Below are positions 16,512-25,381 of a stretch of 64,000 nucleotides of DNA, in pieces (the stretch's first letter is position 1; the number at the start of each line of letters is the position of its first letter). Below the pieces are notes generated by a model. That model saw nothing but the letters and a program-made list of their open reading frames with translations. It did no database searches and was not told the origin of the DNA. The DNA is from Alteribacillus bidgolensis (GTDB lineage Bacteria; Bacillota; Bacilli; Bacillales; Marinococcaceae), in NCBI RefSeq assembly GCF_002886255.1, contig NZ_KZ614149.1:868001-932000 (forward strand), written 5' to 3'. Position numbers and translations under genes: made by a program.

Positions 16512-17618
16512 ATGAAAAAGGTAATGCTTATGCCTTTTTTACAATTATCAACTGGACATCATCAGGTTGCAAAATCATTTATTTCCTGGCTTAAAATATA
16601 TGATCCAACAATTAAATGCGAAACTGTCGACATTTTTAGTTATGCCTATGGAAACATGGAAAACTTGGTTTCAAACATCTATATGAAATCAATCGTTTCC
16701 ATTCCCTCGTTTTATAGCTGGCTCTACAAAAAAAACGCATTTGAAAACCATGAAAAAAACCGGTTTCGTGCATATGAATTATTATTCGAACGAGCGATGC
16801 TAAAATTGTTGGATGAGCAGCAGCCGGATTGTGTAATCTGTACGCACTGTTTACCTTCTTATATTTTAAGCTGCCTCAAGCAAAAGAAAGTTATATCTAT
16901 TCCCATTGTGAATGTATACACGGATTTTTTTATAAATACGATTTGGGGAAAACAGGGGATTGATTTTCATTTAGTTCCTGACACTCCACTTAAACAAGCT
17001 TTAATGGACAAGGGTATAAAGAGGGAGAAAATCATTGTAACAGGGATTCCTGTACATCCATTAATCAAACGTTCAGAAAAACTAAAAGTTTCCACTTCAG
17101 AACGTTTAACCATTCTTGTAAGCGGGGGAAGTTTAGGAGTAGGGCAATTAAAATATTTTCTGGCTGCCATTAGACCTAATAGGTACCTTCAATATAAAAT
17201 TTTATGTGGTAAAAATACTCAATTGTACCAAATGGTGAAAGCATTGAATCATCAAAATATTATTCCTTTAAAATACATTGAATCCAGAAGAGAAATGGAT
17301 GTTCTTTATCGCCAATCAGACGGTATAATTACGAAACCTGGTGGAGTAACAATTAGCGAAGGATTATATAAGAAAATTCCTCTTTTTTTATATGACCCTT
17401 TGCCAGGTCAAGAGGAGATGAACCTACAGTATTTAAAATCACAGGGATTAGCTTTTCACCTGCACAATTGGAAAACAAAGCGGCCGATCGAAAATCAGAT
17501 CTTTAGTAGCCTGAATTCACATACAAAAATAAATGATTTAGAGAATAGATTAAATCAATACCATGATCAAATTGCTGAAAATGAGCTGCTAAAGTTTTTT
17601 CCGCGCATAATTAATTAA
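16512..17618 (+). CDS. GT28 diacylglycerol glycosyltransferase (MGDG synthase family, copy 2)
   Basis: A 368-residue relative of the enzyme at 6237-7364. The acceptor motif reads LSTGHHQVAKSF, the donor site TKPGGVTISEGLYKKIP and DPLPGQEEMN. The family adds sugars from nucleotide donors to diacylglycerol or carotenoid-type lipids. The start is the ATG at 16512 with AGAGAGG upstream; the frame opens earlier (16380) but without a ribosome site. It differs from copy 1 in several donor-site residues (GGVT for GGLT, GQEE for GHEE), so its specificity may differ. It forms a second set with the kinase and phosphodiesterase paralogs just before it. Confidence 0.84.
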   Translation: MKKVMLMPFLQLSTGHHQVAKSFISWLKIYDPTIKCETVDIFSYAYGNMENLVSNIYMKSIVSIPSFYSWLYKKNAFENHEKNRFRAYELLFERAMLKLLDEQQPDCVICTHCLPSYILSCLKQKKVISIPIVNVYTDFFINTIWGKQGIDFHLVPDTPLKQALMDKGIKREKIIVTGIPVHPLIKRSEKLKVSTSERLTILVSGGSLGVGQLKYFLAAIRPNRYLQYKILCGKNTQLYQMVKALNHQNIIPLKYIESRREMDVLYRQSDGIITKPGGVTISEGLYKKIPLFLYDPLPGQEEMNLQYLKSQGLAFHLHNWKTKRPIENQIFSSLNSHTKINDLENRLNQYHDQIAENELLKFFPRIIN

Positions 17619-17676
17619 TTATTAACGATTTCATATGATGATAACACACTTTATTTGCTATGGTAGTTCCCGTAGG

Positions 17677-18010
17677 ACTTTACGATAGAATTCAAAGAAC
17701 AAATCGTCCAGCTGCACGCTTCAGGAAAACCCAGAGCTGAAATGATTAAAGAATATGAGCTGGAGCCACCTGTCTTTTATAAGTGGGTTCGTCAAATCCG
17801 GACCAGTGTATCCTTTGAAGAGAAAGACAACCGTACGCCTGAACAGGAAGAACTGATTCGACTACGCAAAGAGAATCAAAAACTTGCGATGGAGAATGAT
17901 ATTTTAAAGCAGGCCGCGCTGATCATGGGACGAAAAGTAGATGTGATCCGCAACAACCGTCACAAATACTCGGTATCAGCAATGTGCGACGTCCTACAAA
18001 TTCCAAGAAG
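17677..18010 (+). mobile_element. IS3-family transposase fragment (OrfA plus start of OrfB)
   Basis: Reading from 17677: DFTIEFKEQIVQLHASGKP, ELEPPVFYKWVRQIR and a leucine-zipper region ending ILKQAALIMGRK, the typical IS3-family OrfA. It runs without a break into VDVIRNNRHKYSVSAMC, the beginning of OrfB, then stops resembling a transposase near 18010. A TAG directly precedes the first recognisable codon and no DDE catalytic domain is present. No inverted ends are visible. It is an inactive remnant abutting a broken glutamate-synthase-like gene. Confidence 0.8.
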
Positions 18011-18802
18011 CTGGGCAAGGAGCCTGGGGTGGTGGCTCCGAGATCACGGACACAGCAGAAAATATTGGAGACCACCTAAGAGGAACTTGAGGATTAAAAG
18101 AAAGGCAAAATTCTACAATTTATGCTCGTTTTTCAAATGTAAACACAAGTGATGAAATTATTACGTTAGTTAATCGAATGAAAGAAAAGTTCGATGTCCC
18201 CGTTGGAATTAAATTAGCAGGTTCGGATTTTATTGAATACGATTTAGAGGTTATAGCTAAGACAAATGCAGACTTTATTGTGATTGATGGGGCTGAAGGA
18301 GGGAACAGCAGGAACAGCAGGAGCTCCCCCCACACTAGAAGATGATATTGGCCTTCCTACTCTTCATTCCATTGTAAGAGCAGCAGATTGGTTACAAGAA
18401 AACAATTTAAAGGATAAATATCAACTTATAGCAACTGGAGGATTAACAACTCCCGGTCACTTTTTGAAAGCTATTGCTTCTGGCGCTGATGCTGTTTATA
18501 TCGGCTCAATAGCTCTTATGGCAACACTTCAAAGTCAAATGCTAAAAGCTCTCCCTAAATATCCACCGTCTCAATTAGCTATTTATACTGGAAAACTGAA
18601 AGAGGAATTTGATATAGAAGAAGGAGCTAAGGATTTAGCTAATTTTCTTAAATCCTGTACGAAGGAGATAAAAGCAGCGTTACAAGTTATAGGTAAAAGT
18701 TCAATACAACAATTAAGCAGGGAGGGTTTAGTAACTTTTGACAAAGAACTTTCAGAATTTATCGGGATAAGGTATGGCGTATCTAGAAGGAAAAATCAAT
18801 AA
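18011..18802 (+). pseudogene. FMN-binding glutamate-synthase-like gene, fragment
   Basis: Only the C-terminal part of the alpha/beta-barrel domain is left. It begins GAWGGGSEITDTAENI, meets a TGA near 18088, resumes as TIYARFSNVNTSDEIITL and VPVGIKLAGSDFIEYDL, then shifts frame at the GGAGGG near 18299. The last frame (from about 18284) carries AGAPPTLEDDIGLPTLH, LIATGGLTTPGHFLKAI and ADAVYIGSIALMAT. The intact protein would be an oxidoreductase of about 500 residues (B. subtilis YerD type). The N-terminal half is missing, apparently replaced by the IS3 fragment. Non-functional. Confidence 0.75.
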
Positions 18803-19104
18803 AATTCATTATTATTTACAAAGGTGTACTTTTATTTTTATGGACTATCTTAGGAAGAGAATTAAACATTATAAAATATCCAAAATAATAATAGTATTCC
18901 ATAAGAAATATATTGAATTTTCTAAAATTAAAAGAGACCGACAAGCCTATACAACAAAACGCTACTAATGAGAAAAAGTAAGCTATCTTACGGAAAATAA
19001 TACCATACTTGTTACAATAAGGTTAAGTTTTTCTTATTATTCTCTCTTGTTTGGGTGGTTATTTTTAAATACATAGGAAAAAAGGTTTTAAAGAAGCTGA
19101 TAAT
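18803..19104. other. AT-rich intergenic stretch
   Basis: No gene, hairpin terminator or repeat recognised between the broken synthase and the broken thioredoxin gene. Confidence 0.5.
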
Positions 19105-19409
19105 ATGCATAAAACTATAACATTAAAAGAATATTCAGAAGTCGTGGAAAACTCCGCAAATCCAGTTGTCCTTGAGTTTTGAGCAGCTGGTGACGGGGCT
19201 GCAGACAATCCGGTGGTCTCAGCTGTGGCGGAGGAAACTACTGATGATATAAACTTTTATGATGTTGATGTTGATGAATCGAAGATCTTGCTGGTCAATT
19301 CGGCGTTCAAAGTATACCAACCCTAATTTTGATAAAAAACGGAAAAGAAATGAATCGTTCTTCTGGTTTTATGCCTGAAGAAACGGTAAAAGAGTTTATT
19401 TATACCTAA
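19105..19409 (+). pseudogene. Thioredoxin-like gene, inactivated
   Basis: From the ATG at 19105 the frame reads MHKTITLKEYSEVVEN, then PVVLEF and a TGA where thioredoxins have the active-site Trp. The following AAGDGAADNPVVSAVAEE matches the thioredoxin helix but lacks the CGPC cysteines. After DINFYDVDVDE the frame shifts, giving LAGQFGVQSIPTLILIKNGKE and ETVKEFIYT with a stop at 19407-19409. Stop codon, frameshift and lost CxxC together make this a clear pseudogene. Confidence 0.75.
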
Positions 19410-19643
19410 TAAACCGAAGGATACCAAAGTGAATTTATGGAATTGGAGTAGGGTTTTTGTCCCAGCCTCTTTTCTTATTTATACCATATCAGAGCAGGTT
19501 TCTGTTAGTTATGGAGAACGTGTTTTTGAATCTACTTCACTTTACAAAGAGAAAAAAATTTTGAGTGATTCATCATTTGTAAGCTGGCTAACTTTTTTAA
19601 AAATATTTTTCCTTTACATTATTAATTAAAGGAGGGAGTAATT

Positions 19644-20081
19644 ATGGAAGAAGTACAAAAAAACGCTTCACATGGATCCATGTCTAGAATAGTAGTTGCC
19701 TCTTTGGCAGGAAGTACAGTAGCCGGCATTGTTTTTGGAGTGATCATGCACATGATGGGTATGGTGGGGATGATCTCCTCCATGGTAGGAAGTGAAAGCC
19801 TAGCTGTAGGGTGGCTCATTCATATAATGATTAGCTGGATATTTGGACTTGGATATGGGGCGATGACGTTCTTATCCAAAAGTTTTTATGTGTTAGGGAT
19901 CATACATGGGGTTCTTATTTGGCTGATTGGGCCTATTATTGTTATGCCAGTAATGATGGGGATGGGTCCCATGTTTACTCAAATGTTTGCACCGGATCAG
20001 TTAATGAGTTTGGTGACACATCTGATGTTTTCTCTTATTTTAGCTTTTATCTTTAAAAAGATGATTCTGGGTAAAAACTAG
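19644..20081 (+). CDS. Hypothetical four-helix membrane protein
   Basis: A 145-residue, methionine- and glycine-rich integral membrane protein with about four hydrophobic segments (IVVASLAGSTVAGIVFGVIM, LIHIMISWIFGLGYGAM, VLGIIHGVLIWLIGPIIV, LVTHLMFSLILAFIF). Histidines and methionines in the helices (IMHMMGMVGM) could bind metal, but I recognise no established family. The ribosome site GGAGGGAG is strong, so the gene looks intact amid decayed neighbours. Confidence 0.6.
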   Translation: MEEVQKNASHGSMSRIVVASLAGSTVAGIVFGVIMHMMGMVGMISSMVGSESLAVGWLIHIMISWIFGLGYGAMTFLSKSFYVLGIIHGVLIWLIGPIIVMPVMMGMGPMFTQMFAPDQLMSLVTHLMFSLILAFIFKKMILGKN

Positions 20082-20305
20082 TTTGATTAACTTGTTTAAG
20101 GTTAGCTAGTTTAGATGTTAAAAAAGAAGCAGCTCCTATTTTTTATCCCTTCACCATTATTCAGAACTTTGATAAAAAGAATTTGGTAATTGCCTTTATC
20201 TTTAGGACCATGCTTCTTACAGGGTGCCAAAAAGATGCTCTACGAATATGTAATGATTTTTTTGTCTAGTATCTAATTATGGAATTATAAAGGGATCAAA
20301 AAATC

Positions 20306-20435
20306 ATGACAATAAAAGCTCTATTTTTAAATTCATCTTTAAAAAAGTAAGGAAACCTTTTCATACAAGTGCGTTGCTACAGGAAGCTGGTGAATGGATT
20401 AGAAGAGAAAGTTTGCATGTAACAGTGTCCTGTTT
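20306..20435 (+). pseudogene. Remnant of a flavodoxin-fold NAD(P)H-dependent reductase
   Basis: MTIKALFLNSSLKK at an ATG (20306) matches the first strand and phosphate loop of NADPH-dependent FMN reductases. After a frame change the sequence continues FHTSALLQEAGEWIRRES, the first helix of the same family. Nothing further is recognisable, so about 40 residues of a roughly 200-residue protein survive. Confidence 0.5.
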
Positions 20436-20480
20436 ACACTTATTTCATTTTTTTACCTTGTGGAGAGAAAGGAGAAAAAA

Positions 20481-20974
20481 ATGCTTCAACTTTTGCAATC
20501 CTTCTTACAGAATTCCAATACTTTTAATAATCAAACACCTTCACCACCCCTAATCCCTTTGGATTTGGTCCACAAGACCTCCTCAAGGTGTTAACTCTAG
20601 TCCAATTCCTCCTGGATCTTTTAGCCAAAAAGGGGTTGGTTCTTCAAATATCTTACCAGGGGGAGCAAAAGGGATTGGAAGATCTTCCACTAAACGGCGG
20701 ACCAGGATTAATGGGTACCCTTCAAAATGTACAAAATGTTTTAAAGGTTGCAGAAACTGCAGCCCCATTAATAAAGCAATATGGTCCGTTAGTAAGAAAT
20801 ATCCCGACCTTCTTGCGTCTGATAAAGGAATTAGGGAGTTCTGATAGTAATGAAAGTGATGACAATAAAAGCGAAGAAAATGACAATAACGATACAGATG
20901 ATGATAAGGAAACAACAAGTTTAAGTGATGATAATGAACAGAAAAATGCAGCAGCACCTAAACTTTATATTTAA
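20481..20974 (+). pseudogene. VrrA/YqfQ-like spore protein gene with frameshifts
   Basis: A good ribosome site (GAGAAAGGAG) precedes the ATG at 20481, which reads MLQLLQSFLQNSNTFNNQTP. Within 60 bases the expected Gly/Pro-rich sequence (NPFGFGPQ, then NSSPIPPGSFSQKGVGSSNILPGG) is spread over other frames. The conserved C-terminal region, LQNVQNVLKVAETAAPLIKQ and YGPLVRNIPTFLRLIKEL, lies in the frame that closes at 20974, followed by an acidic Ser/Asp/Asn tail. At least two shifts are needed to join the parts. The domain matches VrrA/YqfQ proteins. Decay or sequencing error are both possible. Confidence 0.6.
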
Positions 20975-21739
20975 ATAAATTTTTTCTTCTTCCTCGGGTT
21001 TCTTTAAGTATTGACAACATCGCGGCAAATGTACGGACAACTACCTGTTAAAATTTTCGTATTAGTAAATAAAAAAATAAGCATTAATATATATTAGGCT
21101 ATAATACAAATGTGGTTTTTTAAAACTGAATGCGCTATTGCCTATAACATTTTAGTTTAATGGCATATACTTAAAGTATCCCAATAACGATAAGCAGAAT
21201 AAACCGTATTACGGACACCTCCCAAAAATCCTATTTATTTCAAAACCTCCTGCAATAAAGAGTTGTGAGAAGTTAGTTTGAGTTATTTCTCATGACTCTT
21301 TATTAAGGCTGAAACCAAAACTCCTATTATACAATCAATTCAGTAAACCCTTAGACTATAAACGTTACCTAATAAAATGGTTAACGAGCAGGGCTTTCAC
21401 GTGTTTTATTTACTAAATACTTTTTGATTATGGATAGAATGCTTATGATGCAGAATATGCAGGCTGGAAATAAAACGGCTGAACCTATCTTTAATCAGAT
21501 CGAAGAGTTTAAAAGTCTAAACCGAAACTTTTTACAATAATATTGTCTATTTTGGATAAACAATTAAGAAGAAAAAAGCACAACTATTTCATTGGTGTTC
21601 TTAGAGCAAAAAAATATAGAAATGAGTATCTTTCCTTGTCCTATATTTGCTGTAGTAACTTCTTTGTTTGGGGATTTTATGATAATTTTAGAAGCATGAA
21701 GGAGGCTTTCTGATTTAAGGAATAGCCTCTTCTTTATTT
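20975..21739. other. Long intergenic stretch with a hairpin repeat
   Basis: It contains a hairpin at 21254-21304 and a weak GAGGCT/AGCCTC hairpin at 21702-21729. A 36-codon frame at 21430-21540 has no ribosome site and no recognised relatives. No other gene seen. Confidence 0.5.
21254..21304 (+). repeat. Hairpin repeat, copy 1
   Basis: AATAAAGAGT..GAGAA pairs with TTCTC..ACTCTTTATT around a loop that includes AGTTTGAGTTA. The same stem sequence with loop AGTTTGAATTA recurs at 30162-30207. Terminator-like, but no gene ends directly before it. Confidence 0.55.
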
Positions 21740-21850
21740 TTAGTACACGTGATGTCCATGACCAAACGCCGCAGTTCCAACGATAATTAAGAGAATAAAT
21801 AGTACGACGATTAAAGCGAACCCACTGTAATATCCATGTCCGTGTGACAT
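21740..21850 (-). CDS. YjcZ-family sporulation microprotein (36 aa)
   Basis: A 36-residue protein: a Gly/His/Tyr head (MSHGHGYYSG), the invariant hydrophobic core [15 protein letters not shown] and a His-rich tail (AAFGHGHHVY). This is the YjcZ type of sporulation protein, probably a single-pass membrane peptide. The start follows GGAAGGGAG. It is the first of five paralogs within 12.5 kb. Confidence 0.85.
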   Translation of the reverse strand: MSHGHGYYSGFALIVVLFILLIIVGTAAFGHGHHVY

Positions 21851-22238
21851 AGAAGACACTCCCTTCCTTAGAATTAACTCCAATGTAATTGGTTTAGTTT
21901 CCCTTTATGTTCAACTTATATTTCAGAGAAGAAAGCGTTTGGGTAATAACCTTTTTTATTTTGGAATTTAATGATCGATTGATGAAAAATGTCTTCATTC
22001 AAATTGTTTCTAGTTATTCACACGGGCATTTTTGTTAACTTTCCATATCCTAAATAAAGTAAGATCATTAACATAAATACGAATATTAAACCTGGGACAT
22101 ATAATTCACTTTTTTTCAAAACAAATTTTAGGCAAAAACGTAAATGAAAACTCCTGTAGTTTATTCTTACAAATTGACTCCATCTTTAAGCATCATTGGT
22201 TTTAATAAAAAATATGAAATAATAGGAAGGGTGTTTAT
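21851..22238. other. Intergenic stretch between divergent genes
   Basis: Promoter space for the minus-strand YjcZ gene and the plus-strand GerPF-like gene; no motif could be assigned with confidence. Confidence 0.5.
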
Positions 22239-22457
22239 ATGCCATCTCTTGTAATAGGGCCTTTTAAATTTAACAGTAATGATGGTGTGATTAATTTTGG
22301 GGATTCACAAAATATATCTCCAAAAGACACATCAAAAACAATAGACGGATCAGGTGGGAGTAATACAGGGGATTTTATCCAAACTAATAATGGAATTAAT
22401 ATTAATAATACATTTGATCACGATGTAAAAGATCAAAATCAAAGCGGGAATGTTTAA
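22239..22457 (+). CDS. GerPF-like spore germination protein (orphan paralog)
   Basis: A 72-residue protein nearly identical in layout to the GerPF at 26867: MPSLVIGPFKFNSNDGVINFGD, ISPKDTSKTIDGSG, NTGDFIQTNNGININNT and DQNQSGNV. GerP proteins are thought to let nutrients pass the coat to the germinant receptors. This copy stands alone, 2.7 kb upstream of the gerP operon, behind GGAAGGGTG. Small changes (Val-Ile-Gly, Asp for Glu) suggest an old duplication. Confidence 0.85.
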   Translation: MPSLVIGPFKFNSNDGVINFGDSQNISPKDTSKTIDGSGGSNTGDFIQTNNGININNTFDHDVKDQNQSGNV

Positions 22458-23156
22458 TTAATAAAAAAACTTATTAATATTACCCGCAACTTAGTCGAAT
22501 CAAGCGAATGGGGAGATCTATAAATGACCAAAAAGAGTACGTCGTATCTTAAGTGAAAAAAGTAAGGAGTAGATTGTAGAGCATGGCTAAGAGTTTCAAG
22601 GCAAAAATTAACTCCATCCGGAGTGGGATAATTGGAGTCGCATGAGTATAACGGGGTTTTTAGAAAAATATAATCATTTTCCGAAATAGAGTAGGGGGAA
22701 ATAGTATGCAAATACGGGGTAAATATAAAATAAAACCGCACCAAAAGTAAATATTTTAGTATATATATATATTTAAAATATAGGATTTTGCCTTTACAAA
22801 AGTAAATGTATACATAGCTTAATATTATCTGAATCCTCAGTGAAAAAATTTCTTCCTCAACCATCGTCTTTCTACGGGACGATGGTTGAACTATTTAAAA
22901 ATAATAATCCAAAAAAATGAAAAATAGTTATTTACCTTATCATTTTTAGGATTTTTTCATAATGTAAAGTACAGCGATGACAAAAAAATTGTGGTAATGA
23001 TCAAGGTTGTTCTTTCCACCTTATTTTAAAGATACTGTCCTATCAAAAGGACAGTATCTTTTTTTAAATAATTATTTTTGTTTTCAAAAGAAAGAGGCAG
23101 TCCCTAACTCAAATATTGTAAAATATTCAATTTAATCCAAAAAATAGGAAACAGAA
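22458..23156. other. Intergenic stretch with two hairpins
   Basis: It holds a GC-containing inverted repeat CAACCATCGTC/GACGATGGTTG (22858-22888) without a T-run, and the terminator at 23028. Short frames near 22583 (MAKSFKAKINSIRSG) and 22706 are under 25 codons and unassigned. Confidence 0.5.
23028..23065 (+). terminator. Strong hairpin terminator
   Basis: AAAGATACTGTCC pairs with GGACAGTATCTTT across an 8-base loop and is followed by TTTT. No gene ends right before it; the GerPF-like transcript would have to be about 800 bases long to use it. Confidence 0.75.
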
Positions 23157-23249
23157 TCAACGAAATCTTCTAGGGAATCCAAAACCATGACCAAACCCGG
23201 GTCCAAAGCCAAATTGGCGACCGTATCCATTCATATCGCCAGAGAGCAT
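23157..23249 (-). CDS. Possible Gly-rich coat-like peptide (30 aa)
   Basis: An ATG at 23249 opens MLSGDMNGYGRQFGFGPGFGHGFGF followed by PRRFR and a stop. The Gly/Phe/His composition resembles small spore coat peptides. The ribosome site is weak, so it may be a fragment rather than a gene. Confidence 0.3.
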   Translation of the reverse strand: MLSGDMNGYGRQFGFGPGFGHGFGFPRRFR

Positions 23250-23448
23250 AAGTATTTAGCCCGTCCTGGTCAACATCGTCAGCCCATAGGATTAATACAA
23301 ATTATTTAAATGCCTATATTTGTATTCCTGTGCTTTGGCACAAACGATTAATTCATTTCTTCGTACTTTATTGTTAAAGAAAACTTATACTGTTGCTTCT
23401 TCATTAGAGGTAACATTCAAAAAAACTCTCTTTTTCGAGGTGGGTATA

Positions 23449-23709
23449 ATGAACCAAAATAATATATTTGATAAGGTTGAAAAAAAAACCGGCGTTAAAA
23501 TGGATGAAATTCTGAAGATAGCGGATTCGGTTAAACATGCAAATTTTAAAGACGAAGCAACTGTTCGAAACCTAATTAGAAGAATTGGGAAAGTTGCCAA
23601 CAGGTCGGTCAATAAACAAACAGAAGATCAAATTGTAGATGCCATTGTTAATGGCTCACAGCCGCTGAATTTTGATACCATTGCTAAAATGTTAAATAAT
23701 AAAAGGTAA
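23449..23709 (+). CDS. spoVIF: Sporulation-specific factor SpoVIF
   Basis: An 86-residue protein with FDKVEKKTGVKMDEILKIADS, KDEATVRNLIRRIGKVAN and FDTIAKMLNNK, matching SpoVIF (YjcC) of Bacillus along its whole length. SpoVIF is a mother-cell protein needed for late coat assembly, acting with GerE-dependent genes. The ATG at 23449 follows GAGGTGGG; the open frame extends upstream to 23320 without supporting signals. A terminator follows, and a YjcZ gene lies 390 bp downstream; in B. subtilis spoVIF and yjcZ also lie in the same region. Confidence 0.88.
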   Translation: MNQNNIFDKVEKKTGVKMDEILKIADSVKHANFKDEATVRNLIRRIGKVANRSVNKQTEDQIVDAIVNGSQPLNFDTIAKMLNNKR

Positions 23710-23732
23710 TAGGATTGCAGCAGGTTAAAACG

Positions 23733-23779
23733 ATACTCCCCTTAATCTAGTAAACGAAGGACTAAGGGGAGTATTTTAA
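23733..23779 (+). terminator. Terminator after spoVIF
   Basis: ATACTCCCCTTA pairs with TAAGGGGAGTAT, followed by TTTT. Confidence 0.8.
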
Positions 23780-24099
23780 AAACGTTTTGTAGGAACTAAA
23801 CTGAAAATCGGTTTCAACTTAGTTAAGTCTAACTTATAACGTATACATACGATGAAACAGATGATTGATAAAGGGGCTATTACATTGAATCAACAAATGT
23901 ATGGAGCCGGGGATAATATACATGGTTCTAATAACCAACAAATTTTTCTTATAAATTAACGGTACCATTTAGCATTAACATATATCTAATTTTTTTAAAG
24001 AGGGAGAGGTCACTATACAAAAATGCTAAGCCATGCGTATATAAATATAAAGGATATTTTTTCCTTTGTTGCTTTGTCATAGAGAAAGGAGGGTTTTGT
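23780..24099. other. Intergenic stretch before a YjcZ gene
   Basis: A 35-codon frame at about 23852 (MKQMIDKGAITLNQQMYGAG) has no ribosome site and no recognised family. The AGAAAGGAGGG ribosome site of the YjcZ gene lies at its right end. Confidence 0.45.
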
Positions 24100-24195
24100 A
24101 TGTCATATGGTTATGGCGGAGGATTCGCATTAATTGTAGTGTTATTTATCCTCTTGATAATTGTAGGGGTATCCTTTGTGCGTCCTTTCTATTAA
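24100..24195 (+). CDS. YjcZ-family sporulation microprotein (31 aa)
   Basis: MSYGYGGG followed by the core [15 protein letters not shown] and tail VSFVRPFY. GAAAGGAGGG ribosome site, and a terminator 22 bp after the stop, so it is a monocistronic unit. Membrane-inserted by sequence; role in spores known only in general terms. Confidence 0.85.
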   Translation: MSYGYGGGFALIVVLFILLIIVGVSFVRPFY

Positions 24196-24216
24196 ACTTT
24201 AAGTAACTCAAAGTTT

Positions 24217-24247
24217 CCGGCTAGCTTGATAAAGCAGCCGGATTTTT
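24217..24247 (+). terminator. Terminator after YjcZ gene
   Basis: CCGGCT pairs with AGCCGG and is followed by ATTTTT. Confidence 0.85.
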
Positions 24248-24593
24248 AAGATAGATTAAGAAAAAATTCAAAAGCCTATATATCAACCCATATTGGAATA
24301 ACACTACTTGCCTCTAAGAACATGATTGTAAAGTGTCAATCAAACCCAACAATTAGATGTGTTTGAATTCAGCACTAAACACAAATAGACAGGTTGTATG
24401 TTAAGGTTTTACATGTTAAGACGGTAACCTTTCAGGTACATTCCTTGGCTAAAGAGTTTACATTACTTCCTATAGTTTTATTTCGTGTTTTTAAATATGA
24501 ACCTGTTTAAGGTGCCTATTCATCTTTTTTAATATGGAATATAGTGAATATGATTGAAATGGTTATTATAAGGAAGGGAATGGAGGGGAGAAA
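24248..24593. other. Intergenic stretch
   Basis: AT-rich promoter space before the acidic hypothetical gene; no further feature recognised. Confidence 0.45.
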
Positions 24594-24845
24594 ATGAAGA
24601 GAACGGAAAACGTACCTTATTCGTCACCTTATCTCAAAGAAGAAAACAAAAATGAAAGTAGTGCCGACACAAATGAGGAAAAAACGGAAGAAGAAAAGGA
24701 ACAGCGGCCAATGAATAGGGATCCATGGAATGATATATTGTTTGGGAGACCACCAGCTCCTGCTTCTTCTAAAGAAGATGAAACCACTGAAGGTGATACT
24801 GAGGATGGTGATGATGATAAACGTCCAAGGTTTTCTTGGATTTAA
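24594..24845 (+). CDS. Acidic hypothetical protein (83 aa)
   Basis: A strongly charged, probably disordered protein: a Glu/Lys/Asn-rich first half, a central NRDPWNDILFGRPPAP motif, then an acidic run (TEGDTEDGDDDK) and RPRFSWI at the end. The central WNDILFG resembles a short recognition motif, but I cannot assign a family. GGAGGGGAG ribosome site and a downstream terminator support expression. It lies just before the gerP operon. Confidence 0.6.
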   Translation: MKRTENVPYSSPYLKEENKNESSADTNEEKTEEEKEQRPMNRDPWNDILFGRPPAPASSKEDETTEGDTEDGDDDKRPRFSWI

Positions 24846-24868
24846 ACGAATATGACAATCTTTTTTAA

Positions 24869-24900
24869 CTGGAGCAAATGTCTTTCGCTCCGTTTTTTTT
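24869..24900 (+). terminator. Terminator after acidic protein gene
   Basis: GGAGC pairs with GCTCC across an 11-base loop, followed by eight T after CG. Confidence 0.75.
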
Positions 24901-25146
24901 CATTTTTAAAATAGATTTTAGGTTCATAACTATGGGTAACCCATACCTTTCCAAGGAAAATACATTTGATTTATTTTCACTTCATAACTTCTATTCTAAA
25001 AGCATATATTTTTTACATATAAGAACTTTGCCATCTTTTTTAAGGTATAAATACATGTTCCCTAAAAATTAAATGGATGATAAAAGAACATATTTAAAAT
25101 AAAAACATACCTTGCTACTACTAAGGATTAGTAAGGTGGGATCCAA

Positions 25147-25368
25147 ATGCCTGCGATAGTTGGGGCAGTTAAAGTAATAAACGTAGGAGGAAGTGGAGTT
25201 TTTAATATTGGTGATGTGTTTACCATTTCTCCGGATAGTGCGGTAAAAACATTTGCTGGTGCAGGCTCATTTAATACAGGGGATTTTATTAAGGTGAGAA
25301 GTAATTATAGTTCCACAAATACGTATGATGAGGATATCGCGGATTCTAATATATATCCAATAAGATAA
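25147..25368 (+). CDS. gerPA: Spore germination protein GerPA
   Basis: A 73-residue protein: MPAIVGAVKVINVGGSGVFNI, DVFTISPDSAVKTFAGAGS and FNTGDFIKVRSNYSS. First gene of gerPABCDEF, with TAAGGTGGG as ribosome site and the gerPB start 13 bp downstream. GerP proteins are made in the mother cell, where the operon is under SigK/GerE control in Bacillus, and affect coat permeability to germinants. No sigma-K promoter could be assigned with certainty. Confidence 0.9.
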   Translation: MPAIVGAVKVINVGGSGVFNIGDVFTISPDSAVKTFAGAGSFNTGDFIKVRSNYSSTNTYDEDIADSNIYPIR

Positions 25369-25381
25369 TTAGAGGTGTCTT

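Noticed and set aside
22454..22864. 136-codon minus-strand frame
   Set aside because: Very rich in Tyr, Ile, Phe and Leu as expected for AT-rich non-coding DNA; no ribosome site; it crosses intergenic sequence.
24878..25072. 64-codon plus-strand frame before gerP
   Set aside because: Begins within a terminator hairpin and has random AT-rich composition.
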